This document shows positions 25,233-33,445 of a DNA stretch of 64,000 nucleotides, one piece after another; position 1 is the first letter of the stretch, and every line of letters begins with the position of its first letter. Both the position numbers and the translations under genes were made by a program. This stretch comes from Streptomyces sp. TLI_053 (GTDB lineage: Bacteria; Actinomycetota; Actinomycetes; Streptomycetales; Streptomycetaceae), in the NCBI RefSeq assembly GCF_900105395.1, contig NZ_LT629775.1, positions 1 through 64,000 of the forward strand. The letters are read 5' to 3'. Under the pieces are notes generated by a model. It ran no database searches, was not told where the DNA came from, and was given only the letters and a program-made list of their open reading frames with translations.

Positions 25233-27503
25233 TCAGTAGAGGGCCGCTTGGTCGAGGGGCTTCAGCGGGCGTGGGAGGACTGTTGTGCCGGTGAGCGCTT
25301 CGTGCGAACGGGGTGCCAGTGAGGTGTTGCGTGGGGTCGCGGGCTGTTTGATCGCCATGGTGAGTGCGTCTTCGTCACCGACGAGGACGAGCATGCGGCG
25401 GGCACGGGTGACGGCGGTGTAGAGGAGGTTGCGTCGCAGGAGCAGGTAGGCGGGTCCTGCGGTGGTGAGGGGCACGATGACGAAGGGGTACTCGCTGCCC
25501 TGGGCGCGGTGGACGGTGATGGCGTAGGCGTGGAGGAGTTCGTCGAGTTCGTCGTACCCGTACGGGACGGTTGTGGCGTCGTCGAGGGTGACGTGGACCT
25601 GGCGTTCCTTGTCGTCGATCGCGGTGATGGTGCCGGTGGAGCCGTTGAGGACGCTCTTGCGGGGGTCGTTGCGCACGGCGATGACGCGGTCGCCGCAGCG
25701 GAAGGGGCGTCCGTCGCCCCAGTGCTGGGGCTGGCCGTCGGAGTGGGGGTTGATTGCGGCCTGGAGAGCCAGGCTGAGTTCGTGCGTGCCGGCCGGGCCC
25801 TTGGTGGTGGGGGCGAGGATCTGGATGTCGGTGGGGGTGATGCCGAACGCGGTGGGCAGGCGGCGGGTGGCGATGTCCAGGACGGTGGCGGGGATGTTCT
25901 GCGGATCGGGGACCTTGATGAACCAGAAGTCGTTGGTGCTGTGGATGTTCTGGCCGGCGTTGATGCGGTGGGCGTTGCGGGTGATGGCGCTGTCCTCGCC
26001 CTGCCGGAAGACCTCGGTCAGTTCTGTGCGGGGGATCGCGGCGACGGTGAGGAGGTCGCGCAGTACCTGGCCGGCGCCGACGCTCGGGAGCTGGTGGACG
26101 TCGCCGACCAGGAGCAGGTGGGTGCCGGGTGTGAGTTTGCCGAGCAGCCGGTCGAAGAGGGCGAGGTCGAGCATGGAGGCCTCGTCGACGACGATGAGGT
26201 CCGCTTCGAGAGGGTCGTGGGCGTCGAAGAGGCTGACCGGTCCGTCGTTCTCGTGGTGCGGTGTGCCGATGAGGCGGTGGACGGTGGTGGCGGTGCGGCC
26301 GGTGAGTTCGCTCAGTCGTTTGGCAGCGCGGCCGGTGGGCGCGGCGAGGGCGACCCGGCCTCCAGCTGCTTCCACGACATCGACGACGGTGCGTACGGTG
26401 AACGATTTTCCGCAGCCCGGGCCGCCGGTCAGGACGGACACCGGTTCGCTAAGTGTCATCCTGACTGCGGCTTCCTGTGCCGGTGCCAAGGGCGGTCGGC
26501 GGTCCCCGAGCGGGAGGGGTGCGGTGTGCCAGTGGTCCAGTTGCGCCAGGCGTGTGGCGGTGGCGCGAAGGCGGGCGAGGCGGGAGGCGGCGGAGGACTC
26601 CGCGGCGTACAGGTGCGGGGCGAAGACGGCCGGGCGGTAGTGGTCCCCGTAAGGCATGGGCTGGACGATGGCTCGCCGTTCGGCGCGCAGGGCGTCGAGT
26701 TGGGCGGGCAGCAGATCGGTGAGGGCGTCGTCGGCGAGGTTCTTGGTGGTGCGGGCGTAGAGCTGGCGTTCGTAGAGGAAGCAGTGGCCTTCTTTGAGGG
26801 CGGCTTCGTCGAGGGTGTGGAGGAGTGCGGCCCGGAGGCGGTGGGGGGATTGTTCGGGCAGTCCGAGCCAGAGGGCGAGTCTGTCGGCGAGTCTGAATCC
26901 GATGCGGTAGACCTCGGTGAGCCGGTAGGGGTTGTCCTGGATGATCTCCAGTACGTCCGCGACGTCGTGGGCCTCCTGGCGTTCGACGCGGAAGTGGCGG
27001 GCGATGCGGGGTGCGTGGGTGGCGGAGATGCCGGCGCTCTGGAGAAGGATCATCAGCTGGCGAATCTCCTGGTGGACTTGCCAGGAGGCGATGATCTCGG
27101 TACAGCGGGCCGGGCCGATGAGGTGGACTTCCCGGAGCCGGTCGGGGGTGGTGTCGATGATGTGGAGGGTGTTCTCCTTGAATTCGTCGACGATGGCGTC
27201 GGCGAGTTTGGGGCCGATGCCTTTGACGAGTCCGCAGGCCAGGTATTTGCGGATGGCGTGGAGGGTGGCGGGTTCGGTGTAGTGGCAGTCGTGGGCGTGG
27301 AACTGTGGCCCGTGGGTGGGGTGTTGGGTGGTCTTGCCGGTGAGCCTGAGGGTTTCACCGGGGTGGACGCCGAGGAGTGCCTCGCCTCTGGCGGTGACGG
27401 TGGTGCCGTCTTCGAGGCCGAGCCGCAGGGTGGTGCAGCCGTTGCTGCTGACGTACAGAATCCGTTCGACGATGCCGTTCACCGTCTCCTGCTGGCCGTT
27501 CAT
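25233..27503 (-). CDS. RecD2-like superfamily 1 DNA helicase
   Basis: 756 residues from ATG 27503 (a frame to 27590 adds an unlikely leader). Order: an N-terminal OB-like domain (1-75), helix-hairpin-helix segments (85-205, KYLACGLVKGIGPKLADAI and YRLTEVYRIGFRLADRLAL), Walker A GGPGCGKS (360-367), DEASM (440), VGDVHQLPSVGAGQVL, a TEVFRQ motif, an SH3-like insert (RVIAVRNDPRKSVLNGSTG), and the final ITVHRAQGSEYPFVIV plus LLYTAVTRARRMLVLVGD. This is a 5'-3' helicase of the RecD2/TraA kind, not part of a RecBCD set. It is likely a replication or repair helper of the mobile replicon. Confidence 0.9.
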   Translation of the reverse strand: MNGQQETVNGIVERILYVSSNGCTTLRLGLEDGTTVTARGEALLGVHPGETLRLTGKTTQHPTHGPQFHAHDCHYTEPATLHAIRKYLACGLVKGIGPKLADAIVDEFKENTLHIIDTTPDRLREVHLIGPARCTEIIASWQVHQEIRQLMILLQSAGISATHAPRIARHFRVERQEAHDVADVLEIIQDNPYRLTEVYRIGFRLADRLALWLGLPEQSPHRLRAALLHTLDEAALKEGHCFLYERQLYARTTKNLADDALTDLLPAQLDALRAERRAIVQPMPYGDHYRPAVFAPHLYAAESSAASRLARLRATATRLAQLDHWHTAPLPLGDRRPPLAPAQEAAVRMTLSEPVSVLTGGPGCGKSFTVRTVVDVVEAAGGRVALAAPTGRAAKRLSELTGRTATTVHRLIGTPHHENDGPVSLFDAHDPLEADLIVVDEASMLDLALFDRLLGKLTPGTHLLLVGDVHQLPSVGAGQVLRDLLTVAAIPRTELTEVFRQGEDSAITRNAHRINAGQNIHSTNDFWFIKVPDPQNIPATVLDIATRRLPTAFGITPTDIQILAPTTKGPAGTHELSLALQAAINPHSDGQPQHWGDGRPFRCGDRVIAVRNDPRKSVLNGSTGTITAIDDKERQVHVTLDDATTVPYGYDELDELLHAYAITVHRAQGSEYPFVIVPLTTAGPAYLLLRRNLLYTAVTRARRMLVLVGDEDALTMAIKQPATPRNTSLAPRSHEALTGTTVLPRPLKPLDQAALY

Positions 27504-27657
27504 CGGTGGTGCTTCCTCCGTGGGCGGGTGTGGCGGGGCGATGGCTCGCCTCGGCAGGACGTTAGCGGTGCCGAAGTTCACGCGGCGCACCTTGCGGTGC
27601 TGTCGCGGGGTGTCGGTACGGGCGCGTCCCGGTGGGTGTGAGTCGACGGGGCGCGGG

Positions 27658-28170
27658 TCAGCCGGAGAGCGCTTGCCGGGCGCGGACTGCTTGGAGCTGG
27701 GCTGCGCAGCGGGCGGTGTGGCCGGGTGTGAAGTCGGTTTCGGTGAGCCATTGGCCGTGGTCGGCGGAGGGTGTGGGGACGAGCCAGACGGGGGTGCTGA
27801 GGAGTAGGGCTTTCAGGCAGGTGTCGCCTGTTTCGCCGGTGGGGTCGAAGTCTTCGTGGAAGGCGACGACGAGGCCGGGTTCTTCGTCGAGGAGCATGGC
27901 CAGGTGGCGTTCGGTGGTAGTGGTGTGCCAGGTGTGGGGGCGTCGGGCGCGGTCGGCGTCCCATGCCGTGGGGTAGCAGCGGTGGCGCCAGGCGGGCAGG
28001 GCTTGTTGGGTGCACCATCGGTGGGCCGCGCGGTCGGCGCCGGTGGCGGCTCCTTCGATGATGACGAGGTGGGTGTCGTGGCGGTCGGCGAGGCGGTCGA
28101 GGACGGTGTGGATGGTGTCGGGCCAGGGCCAGCGGCGGCTTCCGCACACGAGGACGCGGGAGTCATGCAT
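27658..28170 (-). CDS. SLOG/DUF2493-family nucleotide-binding-like protein
   Basis: 170 residues from ATG 28170, opening MHDSRVLVCGSRRWPWPDTI and containing LVIIEGAATGADRAAHRWC, the glycine-rich Rossmann-like core of the YspA/SLOG superfamily. SLOG proteins bind nucleotide-derived ligands and are frequent on plasmids and in defence contexts. The start overlaps the stop of the DUF6083 gene by 8 bases. Confidence 0.85.
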   Translation of the reverse strand: MHDSRVLVCGSRRWPWPDTIHTVLDRLADRHDTHLVIIEGAATGADRAAHRWCTQQALPAWRHRCYPTAWDADRARRPHTWHTTTTERHLAMLLDEEPGLVVAFHEDFDPTGETGDTCLKALLLSTPVWLVPTPSADHGQWLTETDFTPGHTARCAAQLQAVRARQALSG

Positions 28171-28996
28171 CGGTGCCTCGGTGGTGGTACGTGTCGGGTA
28201 GTGCGGGGTGGATGTGCTGGTGGTGGAGGGTGGCGTCGAAGAGTTGCCATTGCGGGGGGAGGACGTCGGCCGCGTGGCCGGCCCGGTGCAAGGAGCAGTG
28301 CTGGTGGCGCCAGCGAATCTGTTCACTGTGGGACAGGTCGGCGAGGTGGTAGACGGCCGTGACGGCGGGTGTGGTGGGGATGCCCTGGAGGGGCAGGAGG
28401 ATCCATCGGCCGGCCGGGACAGGGGTGTCGACGGGTTGGGGGCAGCGGCGCCGCCGACGGGTCTGGGCGACGCAGCGGATGGTGTGCACGGGGCCGGGGG
28501 CGAGGTAGTCGGTGTGGAGGAGGTGGACGACGGGGCGGGCGGGTCCGGAATTTGCCGATGGTGTGTCGTCCGGGCCGGGTGGGGGCAGCAGGCCCAGGTC
28601 GATCAGGCTGCGTGTGCGGAGGGCGAGGGTGCGGCGGAGTCCGTCGAGGTTGTCCGCCGGGGGGCGGGGGTTGGTGGCGGGGCACAGGTCGGGGTGGGGG
28701 ATGCGGCACCAGGGCGAATCGGAGCCGACGGGGTAGGCGATGCCGTGGGCGATGTACCAGCGCAGGGACGGGGGTACGCGGGCGGCGGACAGTTCCGCGG
28801 GGTGCAGGGGGATGTGGCCGTTGTCGACGCGGTAGCACCATTCGATGGCGTTGCCGCAGCGGCGGCAGGTGTCCATGAGTGCCGAGCGCAGGGCCTTGGT
28901 GGGGCTGTTCGGGTCGATACGCAGGGCTCTGCTGGTCTGCGGTCCGCGACGGGAGCCGTCCCAGCGAAGTCCGGGCGGGAAGGAACGGGATGTCAT
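28163..28996 (-). CDS. DUF6083 family protein
   Basis: 277 residues from ATG 28996. Characteristic TCRRCGNAIEWCYRVDNGHI, PLHPAELSAARVPPSLRWYI and SDSPWCRIPHPDLCP blocks, with paired Cys consistent with one zinc site in the N-terminal 100 residues. A second Cys-containing region surrounds IRCVAQTRRRRRCPQP. It is translationally coupled to the downstream SLOG gene. Streptomyces accessory family; function unknown. Confidence 0.75.
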   Translation of the reverse strand: MTSRSFPPGLRWDGSRRGPQTSRALRIDPNSPTKALRSALMDTCRRCGNAIEWCYRVDNGHIPLHPAELSAARVPPSLRWYIAHGIAYPVGSDSPWCRIPHPDLCPATNPRPPADNLDGLRRTLALRTRSLIDLGLLPPPGPDDTPSANSGPARPVVHLLHTDYLAPGPVHTIRCVAQTRRRRRCPQPVDTPVPAGRWILLPLQGIPTTPAVTAVYHLADLSHSEQIRWRHQHCSLHRAGHAADVLPPQWQLFDATLHHQHIHPALPDTYHHRGTDA

Positions 28997-29144
28997 GCGC
29001 GTGAAGATCACACGTGTCCTGCCGTGTGCCGGCGGCGGACGGCGCCGAGGTCATCCGATAGTGGGTGTCTTCTCGCAGGGGCGGCCGTCCACTGGGCTGG
29101 CGTTCGATTGTTGGTGCTCGTTCGAGTGGCGGCGCGACCGGTGG

Positions 29145-29414
29145 TCAGTCAGCCTGCCGGTCGGGCCCGGGCGGGGTGTGACCGTCGCACAGGGATGCGA
29201 TGATGCCGCCGAAGGGGATGTCGAAGGCGTGGGCGAGAGCGTGCCAGGTCGCGAGCGTTCCGATGGTGCGACCGGCCTCGATTTCGATGAGGGTGCGGCG
29301 CGAGAGGCCGCTCTGGGCGGCGAGTTGGTCGTAGCTCCAGCCGCGCCTGTCCCGCAGCCGCGCGAGCTCCAGGCGCAGCGCGGTGAGGTTGGGTTCGGGC
29401 GGCGGGATGATCAC
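29145..29414 (-). CDS. Small XRE helix-turn-helix protein
   Basis: 89 residues, almost only an HTH domain: LRLELARLRDRRGWSYDQLA, then SGLSRRTLIEIEAGRTIGTL. It is divergent from the gene at 29597, with two 17-bp repeats in the shared promoter, so it may be a local repressor. Confidence 0.82.
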   Translation of the reverse strand: MIIPPPEPNLTALRLELARLRDRRGWSYDQLAAQSGLSRRTLIEIEAGRTIGTLATWHALAHAFDIPFGGIIASLCDGHTPPGPDRQAD

Positions 29415-29428
29415 TGTGCTATCGCACG

Positions 29429-29466
29429 GTGCAGACCCCTGCCCTGTCAGTGCAGACCTCTGCCCT
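29429..29466. promoter_or_regulatory. Direct repeats GTGCAGACCYCTGCCCT, 21 bp apart
   Basis: The 17-base sequence occurs at 29429-29445 and 29450-29466, differing by one base. The spacing is two helical turns, right after the XRE start at 29414. This is a good candidate operator for that XRE protein, controlling it and the gene at 29597. Confidence 0.5.
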
Positions 29467-29596
29467 ATTTGTTCCGGTTCCGGCTTCGTGTGGAAGGGCA
29501 GGAGCCTGCACTAGGGTGGCCGCCGCTCCGTCCCGGGCCGCCGACCGGGCGCGCGCCGAGGAGGGCGGGTGGGCGCGGGAAAGGACGGCGCGGTCG

Positions 29597-30607
29597 ATGC
29601 AGGGGGGCGGGAGCGGTGCTCCGGCCGTCGGTGTGTGGTCGGTGGTGATCGATCCGCAGCGACGCTCGTGGCTCTGCGGGTCACCGCGGTGCGGGCGCCG
29701 CTCGCGGCTTCCGGCGACCCCGGCGGCCGCGCGCGAGACGGTGGTCGCGCATCTGGCCGAACACGCGCTGGGCGAAAGGCTCCCGGCCCATCTGCGCAGT
29801 TGCCGCTGCCGTGCGGCCGGCTGTCCCTGGCACCGACGGACCGGCGCCTGCACCGGCCTTGTCGTGCTGTCGCTGTTCCGGCGCAGCAACGGACACATGT
29901 GGTATCTCGCCGATGTCTGCGAGGGGTGCACCCGTGCGATCCGGGGGGCCGCCGAGGTCCCGGTCCGCTCCCCCGCCGCCCCGGTCCCCGGGCACCGGGC
30001 CGATCACCGGGCCGCGCGCGGACGCCGGGGCGGCGGTGAGGCCACGTCGCCGCGCCAGCAGCGGCTCGCGGCCCGCGCCGCGCTCATGTACACCGCTGCG
30101 TCGCTGGAGGCGTCGGTGGGGCCCGAGGCCCGGCTGCTCGCGGTGGTCTGCACGCTGCGGGTGCGGCCGTCGGGCCTGTCGCCGCTGCCGCCCGGCCTAC
30201 TCAAGGTTCTGCGGATCCCGGGCCCCGCCGCTCTCGCCGAGCTCCAGGCGGCGGGCTGGTTGCGCTACCTCTCCCGGGCGCAGAACGGGGGGCCGGCCGT
30301 GTTCCTCCCCGAACTCGTCGGCCGGCCCGGACGGCTGCGGGCGGGCCAGTGGGCGCTGCATGCTCTGGCCGATCGTCGGCTGGCGGGCTCCGGTGCCTGC
30401 GCGCGGCTGGCCGCTCTGACGGTGGCCGCGTGGCAGGAGGAGTCCGGGGTGCCGTTCCTCCTCGATCCGGACGGTGGGGCGCGAGTGTGCGGGCTGGAGT
30501 GCCCGGAGGCGTTCGAGAGGGCCCTGGCCGGGATCGGCGCGGTGGGGCTGCTCGATCGCTGGCGGACGGTGGGCGCCGGTCTTCTGCTGTGCACGCCTGC
30601 GCGGTGA
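29597..30607 (+). CDS. Hypothetical Cys/His-rich protein
   Basis: 336 residues from ATG 29597; the frame is open from 29429 but the leader has poor composition. Residues 20-130 contain CGSPRCGRRSRL, LRSCRCRAAGCPWHRRTG and ADVCEGCTR, suggesting zinc binding. Residues 155-330 are helical and recall a winged-helix arrangement (LLKVLRIPGPAALAELQAAG). Not recognised by family. It is followed 30 bases later by a terminator, so it is a single-gene transcript opposite the small XRE gene. Confidence 0.65.
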   Translation: MQGGGSGAPAVGVWSVVIDPQRRSWLCGSPRCGRRSRLPATPAAARETVVAHLAEHALGERLPAHLRSCRCRAAGCPWHRRTGACTGLVVLSLFRRSNGHMWYLADVCEGCTRAIRGAAEVPVRSPAAPVPGHRADHRAARGRRGGGEATSPRQQRLAARAALMYTAASLEASVGPEARLLAVVCTLRVRPSGLSPLPPGLLKVLRIPGPAALAELQAAGWLRYLSRAQNGGPAVFLPELVGRPGRLRAGQWALHALADRRLAGSGACARLAALTVAAWQEESGVPFLLDPDGGARVCGLECPEAFERALAGIGAVGLLDRWRTVGAGLLLCTPAR

Positions 30608-30636
30608 CGTCCCGGCGTCTTCTCCTTCTCCCCCGG

Positions 30637-30669
30637 GTCGGCCCCCGCCCCGGTGGCGTGGGGGCCGAC
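30637..30669 (+). terminator. Hairpin terminator after the 29597-30607 gene
   Basis: GTCGGCCCCC (30637-30646) pairs perfectly with 30660-30669 across 13 bases, followed by TTTG. It starts 30 bases after the stop. Confidence 0.75.
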
Positions 30670-31151
30670 TTTGTCGGCGAGCCACGGTTCCGGCTCGACG
30701 TCCGGGGTGCTGTCGCAGGGGTTGCCGCTGGCGGACAGGGCCTCGCTGCGCCGACGAGGGCCCTCTGCCGTGGGCCGGAGCGGGACGGCGCGTGTTCCCG
30801 CAGGCTGCGGTGCCGTGGCAGAGCGGCCCCTTGCGATCGGCGTGGGCGGGTCCCGCTCACGTCGACCGACGGAGACGGGGCGGTGCTTGTTCCGATCTGT
30901 CCGCGGGTTCGAAGCCTGTCGGCACCGCAGCCGACCCGGAGCTCCCGGCACCGGCAGGTCGGCGTCGGTCCGGGTCACGGAGGTCGAGCCGGAACCCGTT
31001 CCTGTGTGCAGGGCCGGGGCCGGCCGGCGCGCGTCGCTTTGAGCCGGTTCGACACCGGTCGGGGCCCTGCGTGTGTTCCCGTGGAGTCGCCCTTCCTCGA
31101 ACGACTCCACGGGGTTGCGGTTCGGCCGGAGCACGGCTGCTGTGGTGCGGG
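30670..31151. other. Gene-free interval
   Basis: I see no supported gene here. Open frames on both strands have the Arg/Pro-rich composition of GC-driven shadows. It separates a plus-strand terminator from the 3' end of the NUDIX gene. Confidence 0.5.
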
Positions 31152-31697
31152 TCAGATCCAGGTGTAGTTCTCGTCGGTGATCGGCTCGAGCTCGAACCTG
31201 TGCACCGGGGCGGTCGGGCTGGCCAGTGCGGCGATCTGCGTGCCGATCGGCGGGAAGAGCGGCAGCGCGTCGACCTTGCGCCAGTCGTGCCATTCGACGG
31301 TCCCGACCTCGTGTCCGCCGTCGGGGAGTTCGTCGAACTCCTGGGTGGCGAGGCGGGCGCGGACCTCGGGGGTGACATGGAGCCGGTAGATCAGGTGGAA
31401 CTTGCGGGGCGAGGGGGTCGGGCCGGGGCGGGTGATCCGGGCGTCCGCCATCCAGATCAGTTCCGGGGCGGTGGAGGCCAGGCCGGGTCCGAGGCCGAGC
31501 TCTTCCTCGAGCTCGCGCAGGACGGCCTCGCGGTAGTCCTCGCCGTCCTGCACGTTGCCTCCGATGGTGGTCCAGTGCACGGAGTCGGCCCGGTCCCGTC
31601 GCAGCAGCGCGACATCCGTGCCGCAGAAGACCAGGCCGGTGACGCGGACCTTGATCCTGCTGAACGGCTCGGGCGTCGTCGCTTCGGTGGTGCTCAT
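31152..31697 (-). CDS. NUDIX hydrolase
   Basis: 181 residues. Complete Nudix box: GNVQDGE, seven residues, then RELEEELG, satisfying Gx5Ex7REUxEExGU. The enzyme hydrolyses a nucleoside diphosphate linked to a second group; the substrate is unknown. It lies 95 bases behind the radical SAM gene, separated by a 9-bp hairpin, in the same direction as the kinase/ATP-grasp/radical SAM operon. It probably serves the same pathway. Confidence 0.92.
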   Translation of the reverse strand: MSTTEATTPEPFSRIKVRVTGLVFCGTDVALLRRDRADSVHWTTIGGNVQDGEDYREAVLRELEEELGLGPGLASTAPELIWMADARITRPGPTPSPRKFHLIYRLHVTPEVRARLATQEFDELPDGGHEVGTVEWHDWRKVDALPLFPPIGTQIAALASPTAPVHRFELEPITDENYTWI

Positions 31698-31748
31698 GGG
31701 GTTGGTTCTCCTCGGTGGGGACGGTGTCGTGCTGGAGGTTTCCAGCGG

Positions 31749-31772
31749 CCTCCCGGCTCAACGGCCGGGAGG
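31749..31772 (-). terminator. Intercistronic hairpin between radical SAM and NUDIX genes
   Basis: CCTCCCGGC (31749-31757) pairs perfectly with 31764-31772 across a 6-base loop, within 45 bases of the radical SAM stop. It could be a partial terminator or an mRNA-processing hairpin that lowers NUDIX expression. Confidence 0.55.
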
Positions 31773-31792
31773 GGTCGGTGGGTTGAGGTGCT

Positions 31793-33445
31793 CTAGCGTG
31801 CCCCGGGGAAGCCGTGGGCGGCGCGCGCGTCGCTCTGGGCGATGTGCTCGATCTCGACGCCGGTGAGGGTGAAGCGGCGCAGCCGGCGGCCGGTGGTGCG
31901 CATGACCGGGGCGAGGTGGCAGGGGTCCAGCTTCTCGATGAGGACGGTGGGCTGCTCGGTGGGCGGGTTCTTGCGGCCGGTGACGGCGAGCGGCAGGCGC
32001 GTGCCGGTGAAGGGCAGTGGGGTGATGCGCCAGATCGGGCCGCGGGCGGTGGAGAGGCTGGCCCGGCCGAATCCGCGTTCCTCCCGGAGGGTCATGGGTT
32101 CGCCGTCGGTGGCGGCCAGGCCCCGCAGGAGGTGGAGGGCGCGTCCTTGGTTGACGATCTGGCCGGTGTCGATGGTGAAGTCGCGGGAGAAGAACGCGGC
32201 GGCGGGGTGGCCGGCGCTCAGCAGGGCGCGGGCGTGGACGCCGACCATAGGGATCACGCGTTCGCGCAGGTGGGCGGCGGCGGCCTTGTCGACGGGGTCG
32301 AGTGCTTGGGCCTTGAGGCGTAGGGCGCAGAGCACGGTGTCGATGTCGGCGGCGGTGGCGTCGGGGAACGGGTCGCGGCGGGCGAGGCCGCGGGCTGCTT
32401 TGTGGTCGAGGAGGGTGTTGAGGAAGTGGCGGGTGGCGTCGGTGTAGCCGGACTTCCTGCGCTTGCCGGTGGCCGGGTAGATGCTGAGGGCGGTGAAGCG
32501 GCCGTCGGGGTGGAAGTCGGGGTCGGCGCTGTAGTAGTCGCCGTCGGCGTTGGTGAGGCGGTGCAGGCCCACGGGGGTGGCTCGGTGCTGCACCGTCAGG
32601 AGGCCGGCGAGGGCGTCGTGGACGGTGGCGCCGGTCGGCCGGGCGGCGTCGGCGGTGATGTGGAGGTAGGGTCGGCCGGGGTCGGACAGGACGGGCCGGC
32701 CCTGTTCGTCCAGGCGCTCGATGGCGGTGACCGGCAGCGGGTCGGCGTTGGGCCGGGCGGAGATCAGCAGGTGCGGGCCGACCTGCAGGACGTGGTGGCC
32801 GTCGATGTGGGTGTCGGTGAGGTCGGCGATGCCCACGAGCGGTGCGAAGCGCAGCTCGACGGCGGCTGTGGCGGCACCGTGGCCGAGGCGCTCCAGCAGT
32901 GGCCGGTAGATCCGCAGGGTGTGGGCGAGGTCGGCGGTGTACTGGTCGCGGGAGGTGCCGGGGGCCTTGCCGACGTAGCCGGCGGCGTACGGGGTGAGGG
33001 AGAAGCGGATGCCGTCGAAGACGTCGCCGAGGTCGGTGGCGATACGGCGGTGCATCTGCGTCAGCGCCGTGTTCTTGGCGGAGAACCCGACGGAGGACAT
33101 GCGGATCTTCACGCGGAGGACGTCGCGGGCGAGTTCGGCGTAGGTGTCGAGGTACGGGTAGGAGCCGATGTCGTTGTCCAGGTAGGGGAAGAGGACGCCG
33201 GGGCGGTGGATGCGGCCCCGGGCGATCCGGATCCCGCGGGCGGCGGCCTCGTCGGCGAGCGCGGTCATCAGCTGGGCCAGGCCGCGCGGGGTGAAGCGCC
33301 ACAGGTCGCTGCCGGCGGCCTGGCTGCACATCGCGCACGTGTTGACGCAGCCGACCTCGGCGGCGAGGTACTGCAGGCGGGTGAGCGCGTCGTCGGGCAC
33401 GGCGGCGAGCTGGTCGCGCAGGCCGGGGACCGTTGCGGTGGTCAT
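31793..33445 (-). CDS. Radical SAM enzyme
   Basis: 550 residues from ATG 33445. The CxxxCxxC iron-sulfur motif is CVNTCAMC (Cys33, Cys37, Cys40), preceded by LQYLAAEVG. A TIM-barrel-like N-terminal half follows (RIHRPGVLFPYLDND, VLRVKIRMSSVGFSAKNTAL). The C-terminal 300 residues are unassigned and contain two small Cys/His-poor domains. No SPASM-type Cys cluster is seen. The start overlaps the ATP-grasp stop (ATGA). The substrate is unknown, and the pairing with an ATP-grasp ligase and a kinase suggests a small-molecule or peptide-like modification. Confidence 0.85.
   Translation of the reverse strand: MTTATVPGLRDQLAAVPDDALTRLQYLAAEVGCVNTCAMCSQAAGSDLWRFTPRGLAQLMTALADEAAARGIRIARGRIHRPGVLFPYLDNDIGSYPYLDTYAELARDVLRVKIRMSSVGFSAKNTALTQMHRRIATDLGDVFDGIRFSLTPYAAGYVGKAPGTSRDQYTADLAHTLRIYRPLLERLGHGAATAAVELRFAPLVGIADLTDTHIDGHHVLQVGPHLLISARPNADPLPVTAIERLDEQGRPVLSDPGRPYLHITADAARPTGATVHDALAGLLTVQHRATPVGLHRLTNADGDYYSADPDFHPDGRFTALSIYPATGKRRKSGYTDATRHFLNTLLDHKAARGLARRDPFPDATAADIDTVLCALRLKAQALDPVDKAAAAHLRERVIPMVGVHARALLSAGHPAAAFFSRDFTIDTGQIVNQGRALHLLRGLAATDGEPMTLREERGFGRASLSTARGPIWRITPLPFTGTRLPLAVTGRKNPPTEQPTVLIEKLDPCHLAPVMRTTGRRLRRFTLTGVEIEHIAQSDARAAHGFPGAR

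Noticed and set aside
25509..27641. Plus-strand open frame opposite the RecD2-like helicase
   Set aside because: Composition almost only Gly, Val, Asp and Glu; no motif; the opposite strand holds a perfect helicase.
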